Shown here piece by piece: positions 1-5,273 of a stretch of DNA of 5,595 nt. The stretch lies in assembly GCA_030432015.1 (NCBI GenBank), contig JAUIHJ010000573.1, forward strand, positions 1 to 5,595, given 5' to 3'. How positions within the stretch are numbered: position 1 is the stretch's first letter; every line of letters begins with the position of its first letter. Made by a program: the position numbers and the translations under genes. Source of the stretch: a bacterium (GTDB lineage Bacteria; Planctomycetota; Planctomycetia; Pirellulales; Pirellulaceae). A model generated the notes under the pieces. It did not search any database. It was not told the DNA's origin and was given only the letters and a program-made list of their open reading frames with translations.

Positions 1-756
1 GTCAGCACCAGATTGCAGTGGATGCCGGGAACCTATGCGGTCGATCCGGTCACCGGCACAACCACGTGGTATCGCGGTGGCATGCATTGGGTGCCCCAGC
101 AAACGGCGACCACCTATCAAGTCCAGCGACAATACGTTCCCAACATTGTGCAGAGGCAGGTGCCTCAAACCAGCTACGTCCAGAAGGTTGTTACTCAGCA
201 AAAGCCGGTGACCGTCACAAAGATGGTCAGCGAATGGGTTGAGGAACCGTATGAAGTCAAGGTGCAGAAATGGACAGAGCAGGTGATGGAGCGGCCGGTC
301 ACGATCACCACGCAGCGAATCGAGTACGAAGCGCGCGACGAACCCTACCAGGTTCAAGTTTGCAAGTGGATTGCCGAGTCGCAAACCGTCCAGGTTCCAC
401 GCACCGTGGCCAAATGGGTACCGTACACGAGCACACGGATGGTTCCCAAGACCGTTGCCATGCAAGTGCCGGTCGACCAGTGCGGCTCGGTCGTGACGAA
501 CTTCGCACCCAGCGTCTCTTATTATTCGGCAGGCCCGCCGGTTGCCGTGCCGTCGATCCAGAGCAGCAACATGGTAACGATCGTCCCGGACCCCGGTCTT
601 GGAACGCCCGCTCCCCCTGCCGCTGCGAACGGGACAGGCAACGGCAATGGTGGATCCTCGGATCCACAGGACAAAGAACCGACGGGAAAACCTGAGATCG
701 ATCCCGATGCCGCAACCGAGATGAATGCTGCCACCGGTGGCGACGAACCGGCGTAG
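1..756 (+). CDS. YTV-type repeat protein, C-terminal part (5' end outside window)
   Basis: The frame is open from base 1 to the TAG at 754-756. The first usable start inside the window is a TTG at 13, with an ATG at 22. Neither looks like a true start, so the gene probably begins upstream. About 250 residues are visible. The central part (roughly residues 35-155, counting the TTG codon as 1) is rich in Tyr, Val, Thr, Gln and Pro and is built from beta-prone repeats. Two adjacent 32-residue units both open with Glu-Pro-Tyr and share a Lys-Trp pair. The C-terminal ~65 residues are a Pro/Ala/Gly/Asn/Asp-rich low-complexity tail. This matches the YTV-type repeat proteins described in planctomycetes, some of which are found in cell-wall fractions. 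A structural role in the envelope is therefore likely. No catalytic motif is visible, and the signal peptide, if any, is outside the window. Family assignment is by composition and repeat pattern only. Confidence 0.7.
   Translation, partial: VSTRLQWMPGTYAVDPVTGTTTWYRGGMHWVPQQTATTYQVQRQYVPNIVQRQVPQTSYVQKVVTQQKPVTVTKMVSEWVEEPYEVKVQKWTEQVMERPVTITTQRIEYEARDEPYQVQVCKWIAESQTVQVPRTVAKWVPYTSTRMVPKTVAMQVPVDQCGSVVTNFAPSVSYYSAGPPVAVPSIQSSNMVTIVPDPGLGTPAPPAAANGTGNGNGGSSDPQDKEPTGKPEIDPDAATEMNAATGGDEPA
244..435 (+). repeat. Two tandem 32-residue protein repeats (YTV-like)
   Basis: Unit 1 (244-339) and unit 2 (340-435) both begin Glu-Pro-Tyr, followed by an alternating Val pattern and then Lys-Trp at positions 9-10 of the unit. 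Each has a Val/Thr-rich second half. The DNA copies have diverged, so this is an old protein-level repeat rather than a recent duplication. Degenerate related segments continue before it (from about 115) and after it (to about 475). Confidence 0.6.
650..667. repeat. Perfect 8-bp inverted repeat inside the coding tail
   Basis: GTGGATCC (650-657) and GGATCCAC (660-667) are exact reverse complements around a 2-base centre. They lie in the Gly/Ser-rich linker of the repeat protein. Because it is in a low-complexity coding stretch, it may be chance; a protein-binding dyad or an mRNA hairpin is possible. Confidence 0.4.
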
Positions 757-764
757 TATTGCTT

Positions 765-781
765 CCGGCACCTCGTGCCGG
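765..781 (+). terminator. Candidate terminator stem-loop after the YTV-like gene
   Basis: CCGGCAC (765-771) and GTGCCGG (775-781) form a perfect 7-bp, GC-rich stem with a CTC loop, starting 8 nt after the TAG stop. No T-tract follows (next bases TCGTGCCT), so it is not a classical intrinsic terminator. It could be a stem that stalls polymerase or protects the mRNA 3' end. The position directly after a stop codon supports a transcript-end role. Confidence 0.5.
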
Positions 782-1003
782 TCGTGCCTCCTTGCGACAC
801 GTTTGGTCGACACGCGTCGGCCACCTTTCGCTTTCGTGGCCCGTCGGTTGAATGCGACGGTCGCCAGACGGTCATGCCACCCCGCATCTCGTCGCCCGCT
901 GTGCCAATGTGCGTGAGGCTTCCGGCCAGTTCGTCGCGCTCGTTCGCTGCGCAGACTGACGACCGGGCCAGTCGCTGGCGGCCAGAGATTGTCTCTGCAA
1001 CGA

Positions 1004-1032
1004 TTGACACGAAGCGAGCGGACCGCAACACT
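1004..1032 (+). promoter_or_regulatory. Candidate sigma70-type promoter for the BRCT-HTH-TPR gene
   Basis: A perfect TTGACA (1004-1009) is followed after 17 bp by AACACT (1027-1032), which matches TATAAT at three positions, including the key A2 and T6. Transcription would start near 1039, giving a leader of about 38 nt before the ATG at 1077. The -10 is weak, so this is a candidate only. Confidence 0.3.
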
Positions 1033-1076
1033 GATCTGCACGTTCGGTCGCATCATTTCTCGTACCGGCCAAGTTC

Positions 1077-2285
1077 ATGTCAACGGCGATTGATACCGAG
1101 GCTGCTCAGCCACTTCACGGAAAACGCATCTACTTCATCGGCAAGATGGGTGGCGTCACCAAACGTGAAGCGCAGAAGATCGTGCGCGATCTGGGTGGAC
1201 TTCCCGTCACCAAGTGCGACGCGACGGTCGACCTCATTGTCGTAGGCGGCGACGAACTCCCCTTGGGGGACGACGACAGCCTGCTCGACGATGACGTCCG
1301 CAGGGCGGCAGGCGAAGGCTGCTTGGAGATTATCTCCGAGACGCAGTTGTGGCAGAGGCTCGGACTTGTCGAGGGCGAACAGTTTGTTCGGCGACTCTAC
1401 ACTCCGGCCATGCTGGCCGACCTGCTTGACGTCTCGGTGGCAACAATTCGCTGTTGGCACCGACGTGGACTGATCGTGCCAGCTCGTGAAGTTCACCGGC
1501 TGCCCTACTTCGATTTCCAGGAGGTCGCCACGGCGCGGCATCTGGCGCAGTTGCTGGCGGCCGGCGCGTCACCCCAGGCGATCGAGAAGAAGCTGGCCCA
1601 ACTGTCTCGATTCATTCCGGAAGTCGAACGCCCCCTGGCGCAGCTTTCCGTGATCGTCGAAGGCAAACAGATTCTCTTGCGTTTGGGCGAGGGACTGATT
1701 GAGCCTGGCGGCCAGTTGCGGATCGACTTCGACGCGCTCGAACCGTCGCCGGACGGCGACACGACGTCGACACTGAACGAACAACTTCCGACCGTGTCGT
1801 TGGCTGACCATCTTGCCGAGCAGCCGGAGTTTTCATCACCCGATGAGATGGTCCGCGTGGCGATGGAATACGAAGACGCCGGACAACTCGATGCCGCGGT
1901 CGAGATGATTCGAGCGGCGCTGACGGCAGGCGGACCGCGTCCGGAACTTTGCTTTCAACTGGCCGAGCTGCTTTATCGGTTAGGGGACCTCGCGGCCGCG
2001 CGTGAACGGTATTTCATGGCCATCGAATTGGACGAAGATTTTGTCGAGGCACGTGCCAATTTGGGCTGTGTGCTCGTCGAGACCGGCGAACTCGATCTGG
2101 CCATCGCCGCGTTCCAGGGAACACTCACCCACCACTCGGATTTCCCAGACGTGCACTACCATCTGGCGCGGACCTTTGACGAACTGGGCCGAGAGGACGA
2201 AGCAGAATCCCATTGGCATGAATTCCTGCGTCTGGCGCCGAACAGCCCTTGGGCAGACGAAGCGCACGTGCGACTGTCAAAATAG
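1077..2285 (+). CDS. BRCT + MerR-type HTH + TPR protein
   Basis: 402 residues, TAG stop at 2283-2285. The ATG at 1077 is the only start codon after the in-frame TGA at 1032. No clear Shine-Dalgarno precedes it. Residues ~13-97 look like a BRCT domain of the DNA-ligase type: Leu-x-Gly-Lys near 13-16, the Gly-Gly pair at 40-41, a Val-Asp-Leu-Ile-Val-Val-Gly strand at 51-57, and the Ile-Ile-Ser-Glu stretch at 85-88. An acidic Asp-rich insert sits at ~64-73. Residues ~108-178 form a MerR-type winged helix: Tyr-Thr-Pro start, Val-Ser-x-x-Thr-Ile-Arg-x-Trp recognition helix (119-127), then Arg-Arg-Gly-Leu-Ile-x-Pro. After a short middle region (182-220), residues ~257-392 hold about four TPR units with a ~34-residue period. 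No membrane segment or enzyme motif is visible. By family knowledge, BRCT and TPR mediate protein contacts and the HTH binds DNA. A regulator or nucleoid-associated scaffold is inferred; the target is unknown. Confidence 0.85.
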   Translation: MSTAIDTEAAQPLHGKRIYFIGKMGGVTKREAQKIVRDLGGLPVTKCDATVDLIVVGGDELPLGDDDSLLDDDVRRAAGEGCLEIISETQLWQRLGLVEGEQFVRRLYTPAMLADLLDVSVATIRCWHRRGLIVPAREVHRLPYFDFQEVATARHLAQLLAAGASPQAIEKKLAQLSRFIPEVERPLAQLSVIVEGKQILLRLGEGLIEPGGQLRIDFDALEPSPDGDTTSTLNEQLPTVSLADHLAEQPEFSSPDEMVRVAMEYEDAGQLDAAVEMIRAALTAGGPRPELCFQLAELLYRLGDLAAARERYFMAIELDEDFVEARANLGCVLVETGELDLAIAAFQGTLTHHSDFPDVHYHLARTFDELGREDEAESHWHEFLRLAPNSPWADEAHVRLSK

Positions 2286-2341
2286 ACGTGGCGCAGGCAT
2301 CGGACTCAGTTGGGTGGGCACGACGGGATGGAACACGCGGC

Positions 2342-2803
2342 TTATTCGGCGAATCGCCCGCAGCGCGGCTGTTCAAACGCCACGAAGTCGTCGTACCGCA
2401 TGCTGATGGAAACCGCGTGGTCACCGGCGTTGAAATTGATTGTCGATTGCACCGCGAGCTTCTCATCACACCAGGTGGGCAATTCGAATAAACTGCCAAA
2501 GGGCGGAATCGAACCTGGCTGCAGGCCGGTCAATTCGGCGACCTCCTCACGGCTGGCAAACCGCAGGCTGCGTATGGATTCCGTCTTGCGGACCTGCTTA
2601 CTGTTCAGCCGCGTATCCGCCGGCAGGACGATCAAGACGAACTGTGCGTCGGCCTTACAGATCAAGGCCTTGGCACCACTGGCCAGCGTCGTACCTCGCA
2701 CACGTGCCGCTTCCTCGCTGGTAAAGACCGGCTCATGGCGCATGGTCTGGTAAGGAATCTTCCGTGCGTCGAGTTTTTCGGTAATTCGATCAAGAACATT
2801 CAT
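2342..2803 (-). CDS. YbaK/EbsC-family aminoacyl-tRNA deacylase
   Basis: 153 residues, close to the usual ~150-160 of the family. The ATG (complement 2801-2803) is the only start after an in-frame TGA at complement 2810-2812; no Shine-Dalgarno is visible. Family hallmarks are the conserved Lys in Gly-Ala-Lys-Ala (Lys45), a Leu-Thr-Gly-x-x-Pro-Gly-x-x-Pro-Pro-Phe-Gly loop at 91-103, Leu-Pro-Thr and Asp-Glu at 108-114, and Asn-Ala-Gly-x-His at 125-129. Such free-standing editing domains hydrolyse mischarged aminoacyl-tRNA in the cytoplasm, as YbaK does for Cys-tRNA(Pro). The subgroup here, and so the amino acid and tRNA, cannot be fixed from sequence alone. The gene ends convergently with the BRCT-HTH-TPR gene (56 bp between stops, no clear terminator there). 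It stands alone and is divergent from the membrane protein gene on its other side. Confidence 0.9.
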   Translation of the reverse strand: MNVLDRITEKLDARKIPYQTMRHEPVFTSEEAARVRGTTLASGAKALICKADAQFVLIVLPADTRLNSKQVRKTESIRSLRFASREEVAELTGLQPGSIPPFGSLFELPTWCDEKLAVQSTINFNAGDHAVSISMRYDDFVAFEQPRCGRFAE

Positions 2804-3002
2804 CGAAGATCAGCAACGGCCGGCAGAGCCGTCGGCTTGAGGTAAGAGATTGGGCCAGCGCGGGCTGAAAATCGGGGCGACAAGCGGCCCCGTCGGTACG
2901 GGTTGCTGAACTTGCTGGGAATCGCGATTGGGGCCCGGGCCGGCTGGTGGCCCAGCAGTCAGGCGCAGGATCATCTGATGTGACGTTAGCAACCAACCGC
3001 CT

Positions 3003-3024
3003 CGTAACCCCAGCGGGGTTTACG
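3003..3024. repeat. Inverted repeat in the divergent promoter region
   Basis: CGTAACCCC (3003-3011) pairs with GGGGTTTACG (3015-3024) around an AGC loop. This gives a 9-bp stem with one bulged T. The inner six pairs (AACCCC/GGGGTT) are perfect. It lies two bases from the minus-strand TATAAT at 3026-3031, so it would overlap the predicted start of transcription of the deacylase gene. It may be an operator, a 5'-leader hairpin, or a copy of a dispersed genomic palindrome. Confidence 0.5.
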
Positions 3025-3025
3025 G

Positions 3026-3031
3026 ATTATA
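3026..3031 (-). promoter_or_regulatory. Perfect TATAAT -10 element toward the deacylase gene
   Basis: Plus-strand ATTATA reads TATAAT on the minus strand. Transcription would start near 3019 and give the deacylase a leader of about 215 nt. No good -35 is found 16-18 bp upstream (around 3048-3055), nor a TGn extension, so it may need an activator or may be chance. Confidence 0.35.
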
Positions 3032-3076
3032 CCGTCGCAGGACCTCGCTATGTGGCCAGTTGTACCGTTTTACACC

Positions 3077-3104
3077 TTGAAAAACGACCGTCGCGGCGTA
3101 TCCT
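3077..3104 (+). promoter_or_regulatory. Candidate sigma70-type promoter for the membrane protein
   Basis: TTGAAA (3077-3082, five of six matches to TTGACA) is followed after 16 bp by TATCCT (3099-3104, four of six matches to TATAAT). Transcription would start near 3111, leaving a leader of about 112 nt before the ATG at 3223. Confidence 0.4.
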
Positions 3105-3222
3105 GATGGTTTAGAAAGACTTGCGATCGGCAGAGGGGCGCAACCTGCCCATCTGGCATGACTCGCTTGGTCAATTTCGCGAGCAATTTGCTTGCCGTGC
3201 GCGGGCAGTGGTCAAAGCACGA

Positions 3223-4908
3223 ATGAGTGAGTTCCTTTTTCACTATGAACCTGTTCCGCCAACGACGTGGGTTTACCTCTCGTCGCTCTTGATGATTTGC
3301 GTATTCTTCAAGTTCGGGCGGTTCTGGAGCGTGCGGAATCTCGACCTGGTGTTGTTGATTCTCCTTGCTCCCGGTTTGCTCCTGGTCCACTACGGAATCC
3401 AGTCGCAACAGGAATTTCAGTCAACCCACCCTGCGGCGCTCGGGCCTGAGAGCGACGCCGACGAAGCCCGAAACGAGAGGGCGATTGCAGGTCGTGCCCT
3501 GGCAACCCGGGAGCCTTCCCGCCCCCCAGCCGACGTCACGCCACCGGCAAACTTTCAGGCTGCTGATGCCAGCATTCCCGACAGCCCGGACGACCTCGGA
3601 CAGCCCGCCAACAGTGGATTACGGTCCACCGCTGAGCCATCCAACGAGACCATCCGTGGCGACGTACCACCACAAGGCGACGACGCACAAGACGACCCAT
3701 CACGCCCACCGGACAACGTGGCTTCGACACCACAGGTGCACGACGATGGACTCGACCAGCAGTTCTATGGCTTCGTCTGGCTACTGACGGTGGGAGGCCT
3801 GTTTGTTGTTCGCCTGCTGATCGACCCGACCATGGTCCGGCGACCATTGCTCGAGCCAAACTTGTCGACCGGCGGCTTGGCCTTCATGGGTGTCTCCCTG
3901 TTTGTCTTTCTGATGGCCAACGTCGTCAGCAGCCAACCGACCGAGGCCGATCTGGCGGGCCCCCGCGGAGCCGAACAACTCTGGGAGGGCAACGCCGACG
4001 GACCGGGATCGGAGGATCCATCTCGGCTCCAAGGACCCGGCAATGCCATTCTGCATCTCATTCCGAATCTGGTCACCAACCCGTCGCTGTGGACCGACGA
4101 TGGCGAGTCCAAAGAGGTTGGCTATGTGCGGACCGCCAAAGCGATGGCGATTCTCTCGCATTTGGCCATCGTGGTCGGGCTGGTGATTATCGGGTACCGC
4201 CACTTCGGCAATACCAAGACCGGCATCGGTGCGGCCACCTTGTATTTGATGCTGCCGTACACCGCACTGGAAACGGGACGCGTCCTGCACGTCCTGCCCG
4301 CAGCCCTCCTGGTCTGGATGGTGCTGTGCTATCGGAAACCCCTCTGGGCAGGCATTTTCACGGGGCTGGCGATCGGAGTCGTCTATTATCCGCTTTTTCT
4401 CTTGCCGCTTTGGATCAGTTTCTACTGGAAACGCGGATTGCTGCGGTTCGTACTTGGCGTCACGTGTACGCTGGTCGTTGTGGCGACGTCCCTGGTATTC
4501 GTCTCTGCGAATATTGGCGACTATCTCACCAATCTACAGAAGCTGTTTGGCATTTGGGAACCCGCCATGCAAAGCATGCAAGGCGTCTGGGGGCTGGGTT
4601 GGGACCCGTTGTATCGCCTGCCGGTGATGGCGGGATTCGTCGTGCTCAGCATCGCCTTAGCGCTCTGGCCACCGCAAAAGAACCTGGGCACGCTACTAAG
4701 TTGCTCGGCGGCCGTGATGGTGGCGAGTCAATTTTGGCATGGTTATGGCGGTGGCCTGTATATCGCGTGGTATTTGCCGCTGACCCTGCTCACCTTCTTG
4801 CGGCCCAATTTGGAAGATCGCGTTGCCTTGACGGTGTTGGGCGAAGGGTGGCGACCGCGTCGGCGGCGAGACTTGCTCCCCAAAGCCGCGCTCTGGCTCC
4901 TTCCCTAA
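3223..4908 (+). CDS. Polytopic membrane protein, possibly GT-C glycosyltransferase-like
   Basis: 561 residues from ATG 3223; TAA at 4906-4908. The frame stays open back to a TAG at 3112, with TTG (3121) and GTG (3208) as other starts. The ATG fits best because the membrane region begins right after it and the extra stretch is basic and non-hydrophobic. About 13 membrane spans are visible by eye: 15-31, 40-59, 181-200, 216-235, 307-325, 335-349, 354-369, 374-388, 389-402, 409-428, 467-483, 488-505 and 507-526. Positive charges at 30-38, 201-207, 326-332, 371-372, 403-408 and 527-554 fit a consistent N-out, C-in topology. Residues 60-180 form an acidic, Pro-rich, disordered-looking extracytoplasmic insert, and 236-300 a second acidic loop. 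The segment 335-410, with Leu-rich helices around a Tyr-Tyr-Pro (388-390), resembles polyprenol-phosphate-using GT-C glycosyltransferases (GT87/ArnT-like). I see no clear catalytic Asp pair, so function is unproven. Confidence 0.8.
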   Translation: MSEFLFHYEPVPPTTWVYLSSLLMICVFFKFGRFWSVRNLDLVLLILLAPGLLLVHYGIQSQQEFQSTHPAALGPESDADEARNERAIAGRALATREPSRPPADVTPPANFQAADASIPDSPDDLGQPANSGLRSTAEPSNETIRGDVPPQGDDAQDDPSRPPDNVASTPQVHDDGLDQQFYGFVWLLTVGGLFVVRLLIDPTMVRRPLLEPNLSTGGLAFMGVSLFVFLMANVVSSQPTEADLAGPRGAEQLWEGNADGPGSEDPSRLQGPGNAILHLIPNLVTNPSLWTDDGESKEVGYVRTAKAMAILSHLAIVVGLVIIGYRHFGNTKTGIGAATLYLMLPYTALETGRVLHVLPAALLVWMVLCYRKPLWAGIFTGLAIGVVYYPLFLLPLWISFYWKRGLLRFVLGVTCTLVVVATSLVFVSANIGDYLTNLQKLFGIWEPAMQSMQGVWGLGWDPLYRLPVMAGFVVLSIALALWPPQKNLGTLLSCSAAVMVASQFWHGYGGGLYIAWYLPLTLLTFLRPNLEDRVALTVLGEGWRPRRRRDLLPKAALWLLP

Positions 4909-5273
4909 ATGACCGAGTCCAATTCGGCGACAATCCGGGACCGGATCGTTTGTCGCCGCCCATTCGATTCAATTGCGGAAAAACGGCCGGTCGGCGAAAA
5001 CGGTGCCTGTCCCGCTGAGGGGTGTGCGCTGCTGAATCGCGCTCGGCCATTTAGCTGGCCAACGCTCGGTTCATCGCGGTCGGCCGAATCCCGCCACGCA
5101 GCCCTATCAAGCGCGTTGGACGTCGCCCACATTCAGGTCGGCGTGCGAGCGTGTATGGATGGCAAACCTGGCACTGGAGTGCGTGGCAACGGGATGTTTC
5201 CTTCGCAAATGCCCTGGTCTGGTGGCCTGGTCGTGGCCGGCACGTGTCGTCCACGACGGCGGTCGAACCCGAT
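4909..5273. other. Spacer between convergent genes, no convincing gene
   Basis: About 365 bases between the stop of the membrane protein and the stop of the MazG-like gene. An ATG directly follows the TAA (TAAATG at 4906-4911) and opens a frame to 5412. Its product is Arg/Ser/Pro-rich without recognisable features, and it runs 139 bases into the antisense of the MazG-like gene, so I do not call it. Two weak hairpins are present: GGCCA/TGGCC (5045-5049 and 5056-5060) and the dyad at 5230-5257. Confidence 0.5.
5230..5257. repeat. 7-bp inverted repeat beyond the MazG-like gene
   Basis: GTCGTGG (5230-5236) and CCACGAC (5251-5257) are exact reverse complements with a 14-nt loop, 17 nt past the stop of the minus-strand gene. 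No T-tract follows on either strand. A weak transcript-end structure is possible. Confidence 0.25.

Larger units (their letters stand above)
757..1076. other. Intergenic spacer with several short dyads, no gene seen
   Basis: About 320 bases between the YTV-like stop and the BRCT-HTH-TPR start. Long open frames cross it on both strands, but their products are Arg/Ser/Cys-rich and unrelated to any family I know. They look like shadows of high-GC DNA. Besides the stem at 765-781, it holds CCGTCG/CGACGG (841-846 and 855-860, 8-nt loop), GCCAG/CTGGC (967-971 and 975-979) with a further GCCAG at 981-985, and CAGAGA/TCTCTG (983-988 and 992-997, 3-nt loop). These last dyads lie directly upstream of the candidate promoter at 1004-1032. 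Confidence 0.5.
2804..3222. other. Divergent intergenic region with promoter-like elements
   Basis: About 420 bases between the start of the deacylase gene (minus) and the ATG of the membrane protein (plus). I see no real gene; short minus-strand frames here have no recognisable features. It is GC-rich near 2810-2960, including CGGGGC/GCCCCG (2873-2878 and 2887-2892) and AGCCG/CGGCT near 2828. From about 2990 to 3110 it turns more AT-rich and carries the inverted repeat and both candidate promoters listed separately. Bases 3121-3222 could be translated if the membrane protein used an upstream TTG or GTG start, which I consider less likely. Confidence 0.55.

Noticed and set aside
522..1031. 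169-codon minus-strand open frame spanning the YTV-like tail and the spacer
   Set aside because: It overlaps the repeat-protein coding region in antisense, and its composition (Gly/Arg/Ser/Pro) mirrors low-complexity coding on the other strand.
775..1245. 156-codon plus-strand frame running into the BRCT gene
   Set aside because: Overlaps the BRCT coding region by more than 160 bases; Arg/Ser-rich, no family features.
2263..2272. Perfect 10-bp palindrome CGCACGTGCG near the end of the BRCT-HTH-TPR gene
   Set aside because: It is inside coding sequence with no loop and no T-tract, so it is not a plausible terminator; short palindromes of this size are expected by chance.
2790..2996. 68-codon minus-strand frame upstream of and overlapping the deacylase start
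   Set aside because: It overlaps the deacylase N-terminus in another frame and shows no features; likely chance in GC-rich DNA.
3121..3222. N-terminal extension of the membrane protein from TTG 3121 or GTG 3208
   Set aside because: The added residues are basic and non-hydrophobic, would conflict with an N-out topology, and need a rarer start codon; the ATG at 3223 precedes the first span directly.
4089..5018. 309-codon plus-strand frame inside the membrane protein gene
   Set aside because: Out-of-frame shadow: the main frame gives clear membrane helices with consistent topology, while this one is Arg/Ala/Gly-rich with none.
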